A stretch of 64,000 nucleotides of DNA from an uncultured Collinsella sp. Lineage in GTDB: Bacteria > Actinomycetota > Coriobacteriia > Coriobacteriales > Coriobacteriaceae. Made by a program: the position numbers and the translations under genes. Positions 33,109-40,497 of the stretch are shown here, piece by piece. Every line of letters begins with the position of its first letter. The stretch's first letter is position 1. Location of the stretch: contig UQHS01000010.1 in assembly GCA_900540845.1 (NCBI GenBank), forward strand, positions 1 to 64,000, in the 5' to 3' direction. The notes under the pieces are model-generated. The model saw nothing but the letters and a program-made list of their open reading frames with translations, was not told where the DNA came from and did no database searches.

Positions 33109-33501
33109 CTAGGCCTCGGTGCCGTCCAAGAATATCTTGCGGGTGACGAAGTTGTAGATCATCACGAGCGCCGTCGCGGCGATCTTGGCGAGGTTTGCCT
33201 CGAGGGCGAGCCCCTTGTTCAGCGCGACGACGATCCCGTCGTTGAGCAGCAGGCCGATGATCGAGAGCACGACGAAGATGGCGAACTCGCGCCGGCGGCT
33301 CATGCCCTCGCGGTGCTCGAAGACGAATTTCATGCTCGCCAGATAGTTGAAGATGAGGGAGATGATGAATCCCACGGTGTTGGCGATGAGGATGTCGAGG
33401 TGCATGCCGTAGTGCAGCACGTTCATCACGCCGAAGTCGATCACGGTGGCGACGACTCCGACGACACCGAATTTGGCGAGTTGGGCAAGAAGGGTCTTCA
33501 T
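33109..33501 (-). CDS. GtrA-family membrane protein (copy 2)
   Basis: The 130-aa protein is a paralogue of its neighbour, with four helices (FGVVGVVATVIDFGVMNVL, IANTVGFIISLIFNYLASM, FVVLSIIGLLLNDGIVVAL, KIAATALVMIYNFVTRKIFLDG). The short motif KFVFEHREGMSRRREF between helices 2 and 3 parallels RYVFSHKEDMSRKREF of copy 1. The ATG at 33501 has GGAG upstream. Both copies may serve glycan-precursor translocation. No dedicated GtrB glucosyltransferase is next to them. Confidence 0.85.
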   Translation of the reverse strand: MKTLLAQLAKFGVVGVVATVIDFGVMNVLHYGMHLDILIANTVGFIISLIFNYLASMKFVFEHREGMSRRREFAIFVVLSIIGLLLNDGIVVALNKGLALEANLAKIAATALVMIYNFVTRKIFLDGTEA

Positions 33502-33631
33502 GGGTCTCCAGGAGGTGTGGGCAGGGCGGGGCTTAGCGCGGCAAGGTTTCGCGCGAAGGGGTATCGAATTGCGAGGCATCACGCGGCGAGGTGCCCGGGC
33601 GCGAGGACGCCCGGGCGTGCGGGCGCGGCCG

Positions 33632-34087
33632 TTACGCGTGGACCTTCACGACGATCTTGCGCACGTGGGTGGGCTCGTTGAGCGTGCATCCGGGCTTGTG
33701 CGCGTCCTCGGGTGCGAAGATGGCGAGCTCACCGGCGTGTAGCGTGATGGAGGTCGCGGCCTCGGGTGTCTTGAGCAAGCAGAAGTCGTCGGCCTCGACA
33801 TAGGCTTGGACGACGTCGAGACCGCAGGTGGGGGCGTACTGGAGCAGCTCTTCACCGCTTACGACAAACTGCACGTCGTAGTAGTCGCGATGGGCTTCGA
33901 GCTCCTTGTCGCCCGCGGGGACGGTGTCGTACTCGAGGACATTGGCATACACGTTGTCGCCGTCGATCTCGTTGCGACCCAGGGGCAAATCGGCGAGGTT
34001 GGGCTGGGCGAGGAAGGCATACGCCTTGCGGAACCGCTCGGACAGGTAGTCGTGGTCGGTGGCGTGGGACAAAGACGTGACGAGCAT
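33632..34087 (-). CDS. YhcH/YjgK/YiaL (EbgC-like) family protein
   Basis: The 151-aa cupin-like protein has the DUF386 signature: EIDGDNVYANVLEYDT, EAHRDYYDVQFVVSGEE with likely metal-binding His, ITLHAGELAIFAPEDAHKPG and HVRKIVVKV. Members act in sugar and sialic acid breakdown (anomerase-like roles) or modulate beta-galactosidase (EbgC). The ATG at 34087 has AAAGGA upstream. It stands alone, so the sugar involved is unknown. Confidence 0.88.
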   Translation of the reverse strand: MLVTSLSHATDHDYLSERFRKAYAFLAQPNLADLPLGRNEIDGDNVYANVLEYDTVPAGDKELEAHRDYYDVQFVVSGEELLQYAPTCGLDVVQAYVEADDFCLLKTPEAATSITLHAGELAIFAPEDAHKPGCTLNEPTHVRKIVVKVHA

Positions 34088-34149
34088 GGTAGTCCTTTCG
34101 AGAGATGGCCGATACCGCCATGGTACACCGACCGGCCCGGTGGCCACCG

Positions 34150-34214
34150 AAAACAATCAAGACCGCCCGCGGTGATGAGCCGAACGGCTTCATGCACGAC
34201 CACGAGCGGTCTTG
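34150..34214 (-). terminator. Branched terminator after the barrel-protein gene
   Basis: CAAGACCGC (34158-34166) pairs with GCGGTCTTG (34206-34214) and encloses a second hairpin (ATGAGCCG/CGGCTTCAT, one bulge). On the minus strand it is followed by ATTGTTTT. Confidence 0.7.
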
Positions 34215-34247
34215 AGCGTTGTTGCGATATTCCACGCGGATGCCGCC

Positions 34248-35336
34248 TTAGCGGCGCTTGCCCTTAAAGAAGAGCGGCAGGGGACGGGGGCGTCTGCGGT
34301 CCCTGGTGGTCGCCTTGGCGATGAGCTCATCGGGGATGGGCACGTCGGCGCGGGCGCTCTCGAGCGGGTTGACGTCGGCGGCGGCGACGGGGTCCATCAC
34401 GGGCACCTCGGGCTTGACCTCGGCCTCGCGATAGCGGCGCATCATGTCGGCCTGCAGCTGCTGCGCCGAGGGCGGGGTCCAGATGACGGCGTTCGCGCCC
34501 GCCTGGACGGTCTCGCGAACCGAGAGCGAGGAGCGCCCGCCCGATGCGATGAGAGGGAGGCTGGGATAGGCCTCGCGCAGCTCGCGCAAAACCATGGGCG
34601 TGTCTTTGCCCGCGGCGACGTTGAGGATCTTGGCTCCCGCCTTGACCTTGGCATGCGCCACGGCATCGCAACGCACGACGGTCGCGATGACGGGGATGTC
34701 GATGATGGCGCAGATCTGCTCGATCATCTCGGGCGGGGCGGGGGAGTTTACGACGACGCCGGCCGCTCCCTGCATCTCCGAGACGGCGGCGAGCTGCACG
34801 GCGCGCTTGCCGGTGGTCGTGCCGCCGCCCACGCCGACGAACACGGGCGCCTCGGACGCCGTGAGCAGGGCCTGCGTGATGGCGGGCTGGGCGGTGAAGG
34901 GGTAGACCGCGAAGATGGCATCGGCGTTGGAGTTGCGGATGACGGCGACGTCCGTGGTGTAGAGCAGGGATTTGATGCGGCGCCCGAACAGGGTGAAGCC
35001 GCCGCACTCCTCGAGCTCGTCGGGAACGCGCAGCGGGGCCTTGCGGAGACGGCCCTCGATGGGCGAGGGCTCCATGGGCAACAGACCGCCGGGGGTGACG
35101 GCGAGCTCGGGCTCGGCGAACTCGTCGGCGAGCTCCACTTCGGAGAAATCGATGGTCGCCTCGATGGTCTCGGGGACCTCCGCCGCGACGGCGATGGGCT
35201 CGTCGATGGCGTCGCCGGGTTCGAGCTCGGCTGCGTCTTCGTGACGCTCGATGGCCGGTACGGCGCGCGCGGCGGCGTCGGGGCGAGGGTCGGGAATGGG
35301 GTTTTGGGCGGTGGCGCCCAAGAGGTCATCAGACAT
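34248..35336 (-). CDS. TIM-barrel-like protein with acidic N-terminal extension
   Basis: The 362-aa protein has a roughly 110-residue Asp/Glu/Pro/Ala-rich N-terminal tail, then a beta/alpha-barrel-like domain (about 125-305). VFVGVGGGTTTGKRAVQLA, AAGVVVNSPAPPEMI, IPVIATVV, AGAKILNVAAGKDTP and LPLIASGGRS...AGANAVIWTP read as successive strands, and the last two resemble phosphate-binding loops of KDPG-aldolase or thiamin-phosphate-synthase-like barrels. No catalytic Lys can be assigned with confidence. The C-terminus is very basic (RDRRRPRPLPLFFKGKRR), in contrast to the acidic N-terminus. The substrate is unknown. Confidence 0.7.
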   Translation of the reverse strand: MSDDLLGATAQNPIPDPRPDAAARAVPAIERHEDAAELEPGDAIDEPIAVAAEVPETIEATIDFSEVELADEFAEPELAVTPGGLLPMEPSPIEGRLRKAPLRVPDELEECGGFTLFGRRIKSLLYTTDVAVIRNSNADAIFAVYPFTAQPAITQALLTASEAPVFVGVGGGTTTGKRAVQLAAVSEMQGAAGVVVNSPAPPEMIEQICAIIDIPVIATVVRCDAVAHAKVKAGAKILNVAAGKDTPMVLRELREAYPSLPLIASGGRSSLSVRETVQAGANAVIWTPPSAQQLQADMMRRYREAEVKPEVPVMDPVAAADVNPLESARADVPIPDELIAKATTRDRRRPRPLPLFFKGKRR

Positions 35337-35472
35337 GAAGCTCCCTCGTGTGAGAAGGATACGTGCCGCATCATTGTACCCGCCCGCGGGGTCGTAAATC
35401 GTTACAGCGGTCGCACACGCGGTTTCCATTCATCTGTGGATTGTGGCGAGCGCTCGGACGGCGCAGTCAATC

Positions 35473-35481
35473 TGCTATGCT
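35473..35481 (+). promoter_or_regulatory. Extended -10 element of the small membrane protein gene
   Basis: TGCTATGCT fits TGnTAnnnT, 52 bp before the start of the 50-residue protein. Confidence 0.45.
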
Positions 35482-35532
35482 TGGCACGCTGATACGTTTC
35501 CAGTTCGCGCACATTTGAAAGGATTGAGAGCC

Positions 35533-35685
35533 ATGGCGATTGCTGATGTTCTGATGCCGGTCGCGGTGATCCTGCTCGCCATCGCCGCCGTTGCCGCCGT
35601 GTACTGCGTCTGCACGGCGCTCAAGGACCGCTCTTTGCGCAAGCGCGACGAAGACCTCATGCGGCAGCATCGCGCACGCAGGTAG
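35533..35685 (+). CDS. Small single-pass membrane protein, 50 aa
   Basis: The product is one N-terminal hydrophobic helix (ADVLMPVAVILLAIAAVAAVY) followed by a charged cytoplasmic tail (KDRSLRKRDEDLMRQHRARR). AAAGGA lies 9 bases before the ATG, an extended -10 element is upstream and a stem-loop terminator follows, so it looks like a real monocistronic gene. Function is unknown. Confidence 0.72.
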   Translation: MAIADVLMPVAVILLAIAAVAAVYCVCTALKDRSLRKRDEDLMRQHRARR

Positions 35686-35696
35686 GCGCGGCCTTT

Positions 35697-35736
35697 CGCC
35701 GGCGAGCTTTTGCGCGGTGCCGCCGGCGTTCTTTCA
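35697..35736 (+). terminator. Terminator of the small membrane protein gene
   Basis: CGCCGGCG (35697-35704) and CGCCGGCG (35721-35728, self-complementary) form an 8-bp stem followed by TTCTTTC. Confidence 0.6.
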
Positions 35737-35801
35737 TGCAGTGCGGCTCCGATCTTTCGCTCGGGACAGCCCCGGCCATTCGCGCGAGGCGGCCGGCGCA
35801 C

Positions 35802-36797
35802 CTACTTGCGCGCGGCCTTTTGAATCACGGCAACATAGAACCCCTCGAATAGGCGCGTGGGCGCCACGCACAGCGTCCCGCTGATTGCCTGCTCATATGG
35901 AAGCGCGGGCAGGCGGAAGGCGCCGTCGTCGGCGTGCTCGAGGATGACGGGCCTCGGCTCGGACCCCTTTGTATCGACGTCGTCGGTCGCAGCCTCATCG
36001 AGGGCGGCCTTCTCGCCGTCACCGAGCACGATGGGGGCGATCTTGCAGTCGCGATGGCGCTTGAGGGTCGCGCGGACCTGCTCGTCGTTTTCCTCGGGCA
36101 GGATCGAGCAGGTCGAATACACGAGCGTGCCGCCGGGTTTGAGCACGGTGAGCGCGCGGTCGAGCAGGGCCTTCTGCGAACGGGTGACCTTGGATAGGAG
36201 TTGGGGTGTCATGCGCTTCTCGGCGCGCTCGTCGCCCGCTCGGTACGTGCCGGTTCCCGTGCAAGGCGCGTCGAGCAGAATCTGGTCAAATGAGAAGAAC
36301 TCGTCCAGGCGTCGCGCATCGGTGCGCATGACCTGCACGTTTGTGGCGCCGAGCTTGGAGAGGTTGTAGTCGAGCTTCTCGGCGCGGGGTGCGCTCATCT
36401 CGCATGCGGTGAGGTGCGCGGCGTTGTTTGTCAGCGCGGCGATCTGCGAGGTCTTCCCGCCGGGCGCGGCGCACATGTCGAGGATGTCGGCGCCTGCCCG
36501 GGGCCTCAACAGCAGCGGCGGCAGCATTGAGGAGAGGCTCTGCATGTACACGCGCCCCTCCTGGTACATGTCGAGATTCCAAACGGCGCGTTCGCGCGCA
36601 TCGGACAGCACGAAGGCGTCACGGTACCAAGGCACGCGCTCATATGCGACGCCCGCGGAGTCGAGTTCGACAGCGATCTCGTCTGTGGACGCCTTGAGGG
36701 TGTTGGCGCGCAGGGTGACGGGCCGATCGCAGGCTTCTGCAAAACCGCGTTGCGCGAGGGCGCGCGCTTGGTCGTCAAGGCGTTCGATGAGTTGCAT
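35802..36797 (-). CDS. NOL1/NOP2/Sun-type RNA m5C methyltransferase (RsmF/RsmB-like)
   Basis: The 331-aa protein is an S-adenosylmethionine-dependent cytosine-C5 methyltransferase for rRNA or tRNA. SAM-binding motif I is ILDMCAAPGGKTSQ, motif IV is ILLDAPCTGTGTYR (release Cys) and motif VI is LVYSTCSILPEEN (catalytic Cys). The N-terminal part (RPVTLRANTLKAS) is the usual pre-methyltransferase region. It lacks a NusB domain, so it is closer to the RsmF type than to RsmB. The site modified cannot be told from sequence. Confidence 0.9.
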   Translation of the reverse strand: MQLIERLDDQARALAQRGFAEACDRPVTLRANTLKASTDEIAVELDSAGVAYERVPWYRDAFVLSDARERAVWNLDMYQEGRVYMQSLSSMLPPLLLRPRAGADILDMCAAPGGKTSQIAALTNNAAHLTACEMSAPRAEKLDYNLSKLGATNVQVMRTDARRLDEFFSFDQILLDAPCTGTGTYRAGDERAEKRMTPQLLSKVTRSQKALLDRALTVLKPGGTLVYSTCSILPEENDEQVRATLKRHRDCKIAPIVLGDGEKAALDEAATDDVDTKGSEPRPVILEHADDGAFRLPALPYEQAISGTLCVAPTRLFEGFYVAVIQKAARK

Positions 36798-36891
36798 AGG
36801 TGTCTCCTGCGATGGGTCGTGCGCGTTGCGCGCTGACGGGACGGCTCATCTGCATCATACGTTGAGTGCGGGCTTTCGTCACGCGCTCGCG

Positions 36892-37638
36892 CTACATCAG
36901 CGCCCCGAGCGCGACGATGGCGACGCAGCACGCCAGCGCCGCGGCGTCGAGCGCCCGCAGCGGGTAGCGCTTGTACGAGCTCTCGCGTGTGCGCAGGTAG
37001 AAGCCGCGCTGTTCGGCAGCGAGCGCGATGGCGTCCGTCTTGCCCACCGACGTCACGAGCAGCGGGATGCACACCGGGAGCATCAGGGTCATCTTCTTGA
37101 ACGGGTTTTTCGTGTCGAACTCCACGCCGCGCGCCGTCTGGGCCTCCATGATCGCGTTCATCTCCTGCGTGAACACGGGCACGAACCGCAGTGCCGTGGT
37201 GAAGGTGAACGCATAGGTGTAGGGGACGTGGAGCACCTCGACGCAGGCGTTGGCGAGGTCGGTGAGCTTGGTGACGGTGAGCATGAGCACGAGCGGAAGC
37301 GCGACCCCCACCAGGCGCAGGCACGCCCTGCCGCCCGTGGCGAGCCCCTCCGTGGTGACGAAGCCCCAGATGTCCTGGCCGCCGCGCACGAAGGCGAGCT
37401 GCAGGACGAACATGATGGCGGCGATGGGGACGAGCAGCTTCAGCAGGCTGATGAGGCGCGGCTGCACGCCGGCGTATACGCCGAGGCCGAGGGTCAGCGC
37501 GAGGAGGCCCACGAGGGCGACCCAGCTTTGAGCGAGAAACGTGGCGATGATGATCGCCGCGGCGAGGGCGAGCTTGCTGACGGGGTTCAGCTTGTGCAGC
37601 GCGGTGGTACCGGGGACGTAGTCGATGACGTTAAGCAC
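36892..37638 (-). CDS. ecfT: Energy-coupling factor transporter transmembrane protein EcfT
   Basis: The 248-aa protein has five or six hydrophobic helices and the EcfT coupling motifs: AQTARGVEF (the Ala-Arg-Gly motif) and LAAEQRGFY as the second copy. These helices grip the two ATPases and pass their movement to the S component. It overlaps the ATPase gene by 8 bp. It is the last gene of the Trp-attenuated operon. Confidence 0.9.
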   Translation of the reverse strand: MLNVIDYVPGTTALHKLNPVSKLALAAAIIIATFLAQSWVALVGLLALTLGLGVYAGVQPRLISLLKLLVPIAAIMFVLQLAFVRGGQDIWGFVTTEGLATGGRACLRLVGVALPLVLMLTVTKLTDLANACVEVLHVPYTYAFTFTTALRFVPVFTQEMNAIMEAQTARGVEFDTKNPFKKMTLMLPVCIPLLVTSVGKTDAIALAAEQRGFYLRTRESSYKRYPLRALDAAALACCVAIVALGALM

Positions 37639-39403
37639 GGCAGGTCAGCTCCTTCACGCGTGAGACGAGATCGGCGACCTCGGTGATGCCTGCAAACGAG
37701 GGGTCGCAGGAGGCCGCAAGGCGGCTGGCGAGCGCGGCGACCTGGGGCGGCGTGATGTTCGCCTGCTGCAGGAGGTCGGATTGTGCGAAGACGTCGTGAG
37801 TGGGCCCCGAGGCGAGCAGGCGCCCGTTCGCCATCACGGCGAGCGTCGTGGCGAAATCGCTGACCACTTCCATGTCGTGACACACCATCACGACGGCCGC
37901 GCCGTGATGCGCGCATTCTCGCACGGTCTCCATGACGGTCATGCATTCGCGGTAATCCAGCCCGCTCGTGGGCTCGTCGAGGATGATGAGCTCCGGGTCG
38001 AGCACGACGACGCCCGCCAGCGCGACCATCTGGCGCTGTCCGCGGGAGAGGCTGAAGGGCGCGGCGTGTGCGGGGAGCCCGAAGCGGTCGATGACGGCTT
38101 GCGCCCGGCTGGCGGCCTCTGCGGCGGGGACGCCGTGCAGCTCAAGGCCAAAAGCGACCTCCTCGAGCACGGTGTTGCGGCAGATCTGCCGGTCGGGGTT
38201 TTGGAAGAGCGTGGCGGCCGCGGCGGCGATGGCGCTGACGGGGGTGGTGCGCGTGTCCATGCCGGAGATGCTCACCGTTCCCGAAGAGGGCTTGAGAAGG
38301 CCGTTGAGCAGCTTGGTGAGGGTCGTCTTGCCGGCTCCGTTTTGGCCGACGATGGCGAGTGTCTCGCCCGGGCGCACGGTGAGGCTGACATCTGAGATGT
38401 CGGCCGCGCCCGCTCCGTAGGAGAAGGACACCTCGCGCATATCCACGATGGCGGGCAGGTCGGTGCGTACGGCGGACGCGGGCGTATGGCCCGTGCGAGG
38501 AGGGGCTGGCTCGTCGGCGTGCTCAGCGCCGTGCGGGGCAGCCGTGCGCGACGCCTCGATGACGTCCACGACGAGCGCGTGCGCCTCGTCCACCGAAAGC
38601 GCCGGATGCGCGACGGTGGCGAGTCCCTGGGCGCACAGGCTGTTGGAGATGCGGGCGGCGCGAGGGCTGTCGACGCCGATCGCGCGCAGCTGCTCGGCGT
38701 GCGCGAACACCTGGCGCGGTGACCCGTCGAGCGCGATAGCTCCGTGGTCGATGACGACCACCCGGTCGCAGTACTCGGCCAGCAGCGAGACCATCTGCTC
38801 GATCACCACGACGGTGACGTGCGCCCGCCGCTGGGCCTCGCGCAGGACGTCGAACACGGCGCGGGAGCTCACCGGGTCGAGCGCCGCCGTCGGCTCGTCC
38901 AGCACGAGGACGCGCGGTGCGAGCGCCAAGATGGCGGCGATGGCGACCTTTTGCTTCTGGCCTCCCGAGAGCGTCGCGATCTCGCGGCTCCTCAGGCTTG
39001 CGATCCCGACGGCGTCGAGGGCGCCGGCGAGGCGGTCTTCGATCTGCTCGTGGGGCACGCCGAAGTTCTCGAGCCCGAACAGGATCTCGTCCTCGACCAC
39101 GGAGGCGACCATCTGGGCGTCGATGTCTTGCAGCACGGATCCGACGATGCGGGCGATATCGGTGAGCGACGCCTCGCAGGTGTCGATGCCCCCGACGCGC
39201 GTCTCCCCGTAGAGGCTCCCCTTGTAGTGATGGGGGATCGCGCCCGAAAGCACGCTCGCCAAGGTGGATTTGCCGGCGCCCGACGGGCCAATGATGCCGA
39301 CGAACGAGCCCTCCTCCACAGAGAGGTTGAGGTCGTGCAGGGCGAGCGCTTGGTCTTGCCCATAGGCAAAGGAGACGTCTCGCATCTCGATGATCGCAGT
39401 CAT
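37631..39403 (-). CDS. Fused EcfA/EcfA' ATPase of an ECF transporter
   Basis: The 590-aa protein joins two ABC ATPases that are separate in most ECF systems. The first half has GPSGAGKS (about 39-46), LSGGQKQKVAIAAIL and LVLDEPTAALDP. The second half (from about residue 325) has GQNGAGKTT, LSRGQRQMVALAGVV and IILDEPTSGLD. In the second domain the signature is LSRGQ instead of LSGGQ, so the two ATP sites may differ in strength. It lies between the S component and EcfT genes. Confidence 0.92.
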   Translation of the reverse strand: MTAIIEMRDVSFAYGQDQALALHDLNLSVEEGSFVGIIGPSGAGKSTLASVLSGAIPHHYKGSLYGETRVGGIDTCEASLTDIARIVGSVLQDIDAQMVASVVEDEILFGLENFGVPHEQIEDRLAGALDAVGIASLRSREIATLSGGQKQKVAIAAILALAPRVLVLDEPTAALDPVSSRAVFDVLREAQRRAHVTVVVIEQMVSLLAEYCDRVVVIDHGAIALDGSPRQVFAHAEQLRAIGVDSPRAARISNSLCAQGLATVAHPALSVDEAHALVVDVIEASRTAAPHGAEHADEPAPPRTGHTPASAVRTDLPAIVDMREVSFSYGAGAADISDVSLTVRPGETLAIVGQNGAGKTTLTKLLNGLLKPSSGTVSISGMDTRTTPVSAIAAAAATLFQNPDRQICRNTVLEEVAFGLELHGVPAAEAASRAQAVIDRFGLPAHAAPFSLSRGQRQMVALAGVVVLDPELIILDEPTSGLDYRECMTVMETVRECAHHGAAVVMVCHDMEVVSDFATTLAVMANGRLLASGPTHDVFAQSDLLQQANITPPQVAALASRLAASCDPSFAGITEVADLVSRVKELTCRA

Positions 39404-39479
39404 GGGGACCTTTCAAAAGAGCGTGACATGGCTCGAGGGGGTGGCGTGCCCCCTCGGTGGGAATTTGGGACGACAGCGG

Positions 39480-40061
39480 CTAGTCGTTGAGGCCGAGCGC
39501 CTTTTTCACGGGCAGGTACAGGGCGGCGACAAGGATGGCGTTGAAGACGGCGGTCATGGCGATGACGGGCATCATGACGGCGGCGAGCTCGGTTGCGAAG
39601 CCCATCATCGCCATCTTGATGACCATGAAGATGAAACCGGAGATGAAGGTGGTGGCGAACGTGCCGATGGCCGGGACGAAGGGCGCGGCGGGCGTGCGCA
39701 TGCCCGCCTTGACGATGGCCGCCATGAGGACGGCGGCGATGCCCTCCGCGATGAAGTCGATACCGGGCGAGGTGGTGGTGACCTGGATTACCGCGGCGGA
39801 GATGAGTCCGATGACGAGCGCCTGGGGCATGGTCGGGCGCACGATAAGGATGGTGAGACAGAAGGCGGAGATGATGAACTCGGGCGAGATGGCGCCGGCC
39901 GAGACGGCGGAGATCGCCTTGCCCACGGTGAAGTTGAGGATGAAGCCGGCGGCGAGCAGCACGGCGAGCAGGGTCAGGCTCTTGATGTCGAGGCCCGTCT
40001 GCTCGCGTGCAGCGGTGGCGCGGGCGCGGCCGGTAGCCTGGGAAGTCGTGTTCTGGGACAT
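39480..40061 (-). CDS. ECF transporter S component, probable tryptophan transporter
   Basis: The 193-aa protein has about six hydrophobic helices after a hydrophilic N-terminus, as expected for an S component that binds the substrate. LAVLLAAGFILNFTVGKAIS, PEFIISAFCLTILIVRP, ALVIGLISAAVIQVTTTSPG and FNAILVAALYLPVKKALG mark the helices. AAAGGAG precedes the ATG at 40061. Sequence alone does not identify the substrate. The leader peptide with three Trp codons and a terminator upstream indicate that the operon answers to charged tRNA-Trp, so tryptophan (TrpP type) or a close precursor is the best inference. Confidence 0.75.
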   Translation of the reverse strand: MSQNTTSQATGRARATAAREQTGLDIKSLTLLAVLLAAGFILNFTVGKAISAVSAGAISPEFIISAFCLTILIVRPTMPQALVIGLISAAVIQVTTTSPGIDFIAEGIAAVLMAAIVKAGMRTPAAPFVPAIGTFATTFISGFIFMVIKMAMMGFATELAAVMMPVIAMTAVFNAILVAALYLPVKKALGLND

Positions 40062-40118
40062 GATGTGCTCCTTTGCGGTTGCGTGTGTGAGGGGATGAGT
40101 GCATGACGCGAAGGGGCC

Positions 40119-40151
40119 AAAAAAGAGGCCCCCGGTCAAACCGGAGGCCTC
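40119..40151 (-). terminator. Attenuator terminator of the Trp-leader
   Basis: On the minus strand GAGGCCTCCGGT, a TTG loop and ACCGGGGGCCTC form a 12-bp stem (one G-T pair) followed by TTTTTT. It lies between the leader peptide and the S component gene. Its distal arm contains TTGACCGG (40139-40132), which can instead pair with CCGGTCAA (40201-40194) inside the leader coding sequence. Confidence 0.88.
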
Positions 40152-40187
40152 AATTACCGTACCTGTGTGGCATATACGTGCGAGGGC

Positions 40188-40259
40188 TCACCGTTGACCG
40201 GCCGAAGACGCGTCATGCCACCACCAGTTGTTGAGAGAGGTTGCGATGGTCTTCTGCAT
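40188..40259 (-). CDS. Tryptophan leader peptide, 23 aa
   Basis: The short frame encodes 23 residues with three consecutive Trp codons (residues 12-14, context LNNWWWHDASS) and a TGA stop at 40190-40188. AAGGAG lies 8 bases before the ATG, and a strong promoter lies about 50 bp upstream. The last codons overlap CCGGTCAA, the segment able to pair with the distal arm of the terminator. A ribosome stalled at the Trp codons would leave this segment free to form an antiterminator, while one that reaches the stop would cover it and let the terminator form. This is the layout of trp-operon attenuators. Confidence 0.88.
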   Translation of the reverse strand: MQKTIATSLNNWWWHDASSAGQR

Positions 40260-40306
40260 GATGGTGGCTCCTTTCGGTGTGCCGAAGTTTCATCTGATGG
40301 TTAGGC

Positions 40307-40334
40307 ACTATAGCACAGTGGAGTGCCCGTTCAA
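40307..40334 (-). promoter_or_regulatory. Promoter of the Trp-attenuated ECF operon
   Basis: On the minus strand TTGAAC (40334-40329), a 16-bp spacer and TATAGT (40312-40307) with a TGC extension form a near-consensus sigma70-type promoter about 48 bp before the leader start. Confidence 0.75.
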
Positions 40335-40387
40335 TACCGTGGCCCATCTGTTTCGCGTCTGTTACGCCATGCGATCCATCCGTTTGC

Positions 40388-40497
40388 GCAACGATGCCGT
40401 GCGGCCCGAGTGGGGCATATCGTCCCGCGCGCAGTTCGCGCCAGCGCTGTTTGAGCATGGGATGATATGCCCCACTCGGGCCGCACGGCATCGTTGC
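40388..40497. repeat. Large inverted repeat, 39-bp arms
   Basis: Left arm 40388-40426 (starting GCAACGATGCCGTGCGG) and right arm 40459-40497 are complementary at 38 of 39 positions, with a 32-nt centre. It begins at the base next to the stop of the diacylglycerol-kinase-like gene. It may act as a terminator for that gene, but it is much longer than needed, so a miniature mobile element or repeated extragenic palindrome is likely. Confidence 0.75.

Noticed and set aside
40213..40491. 92-codon minus-strand frame across the Trp leader region
   Set aside because: It runs through the promoter and the large palindrome and is in a different frame from the well-supported 23-residue leader.
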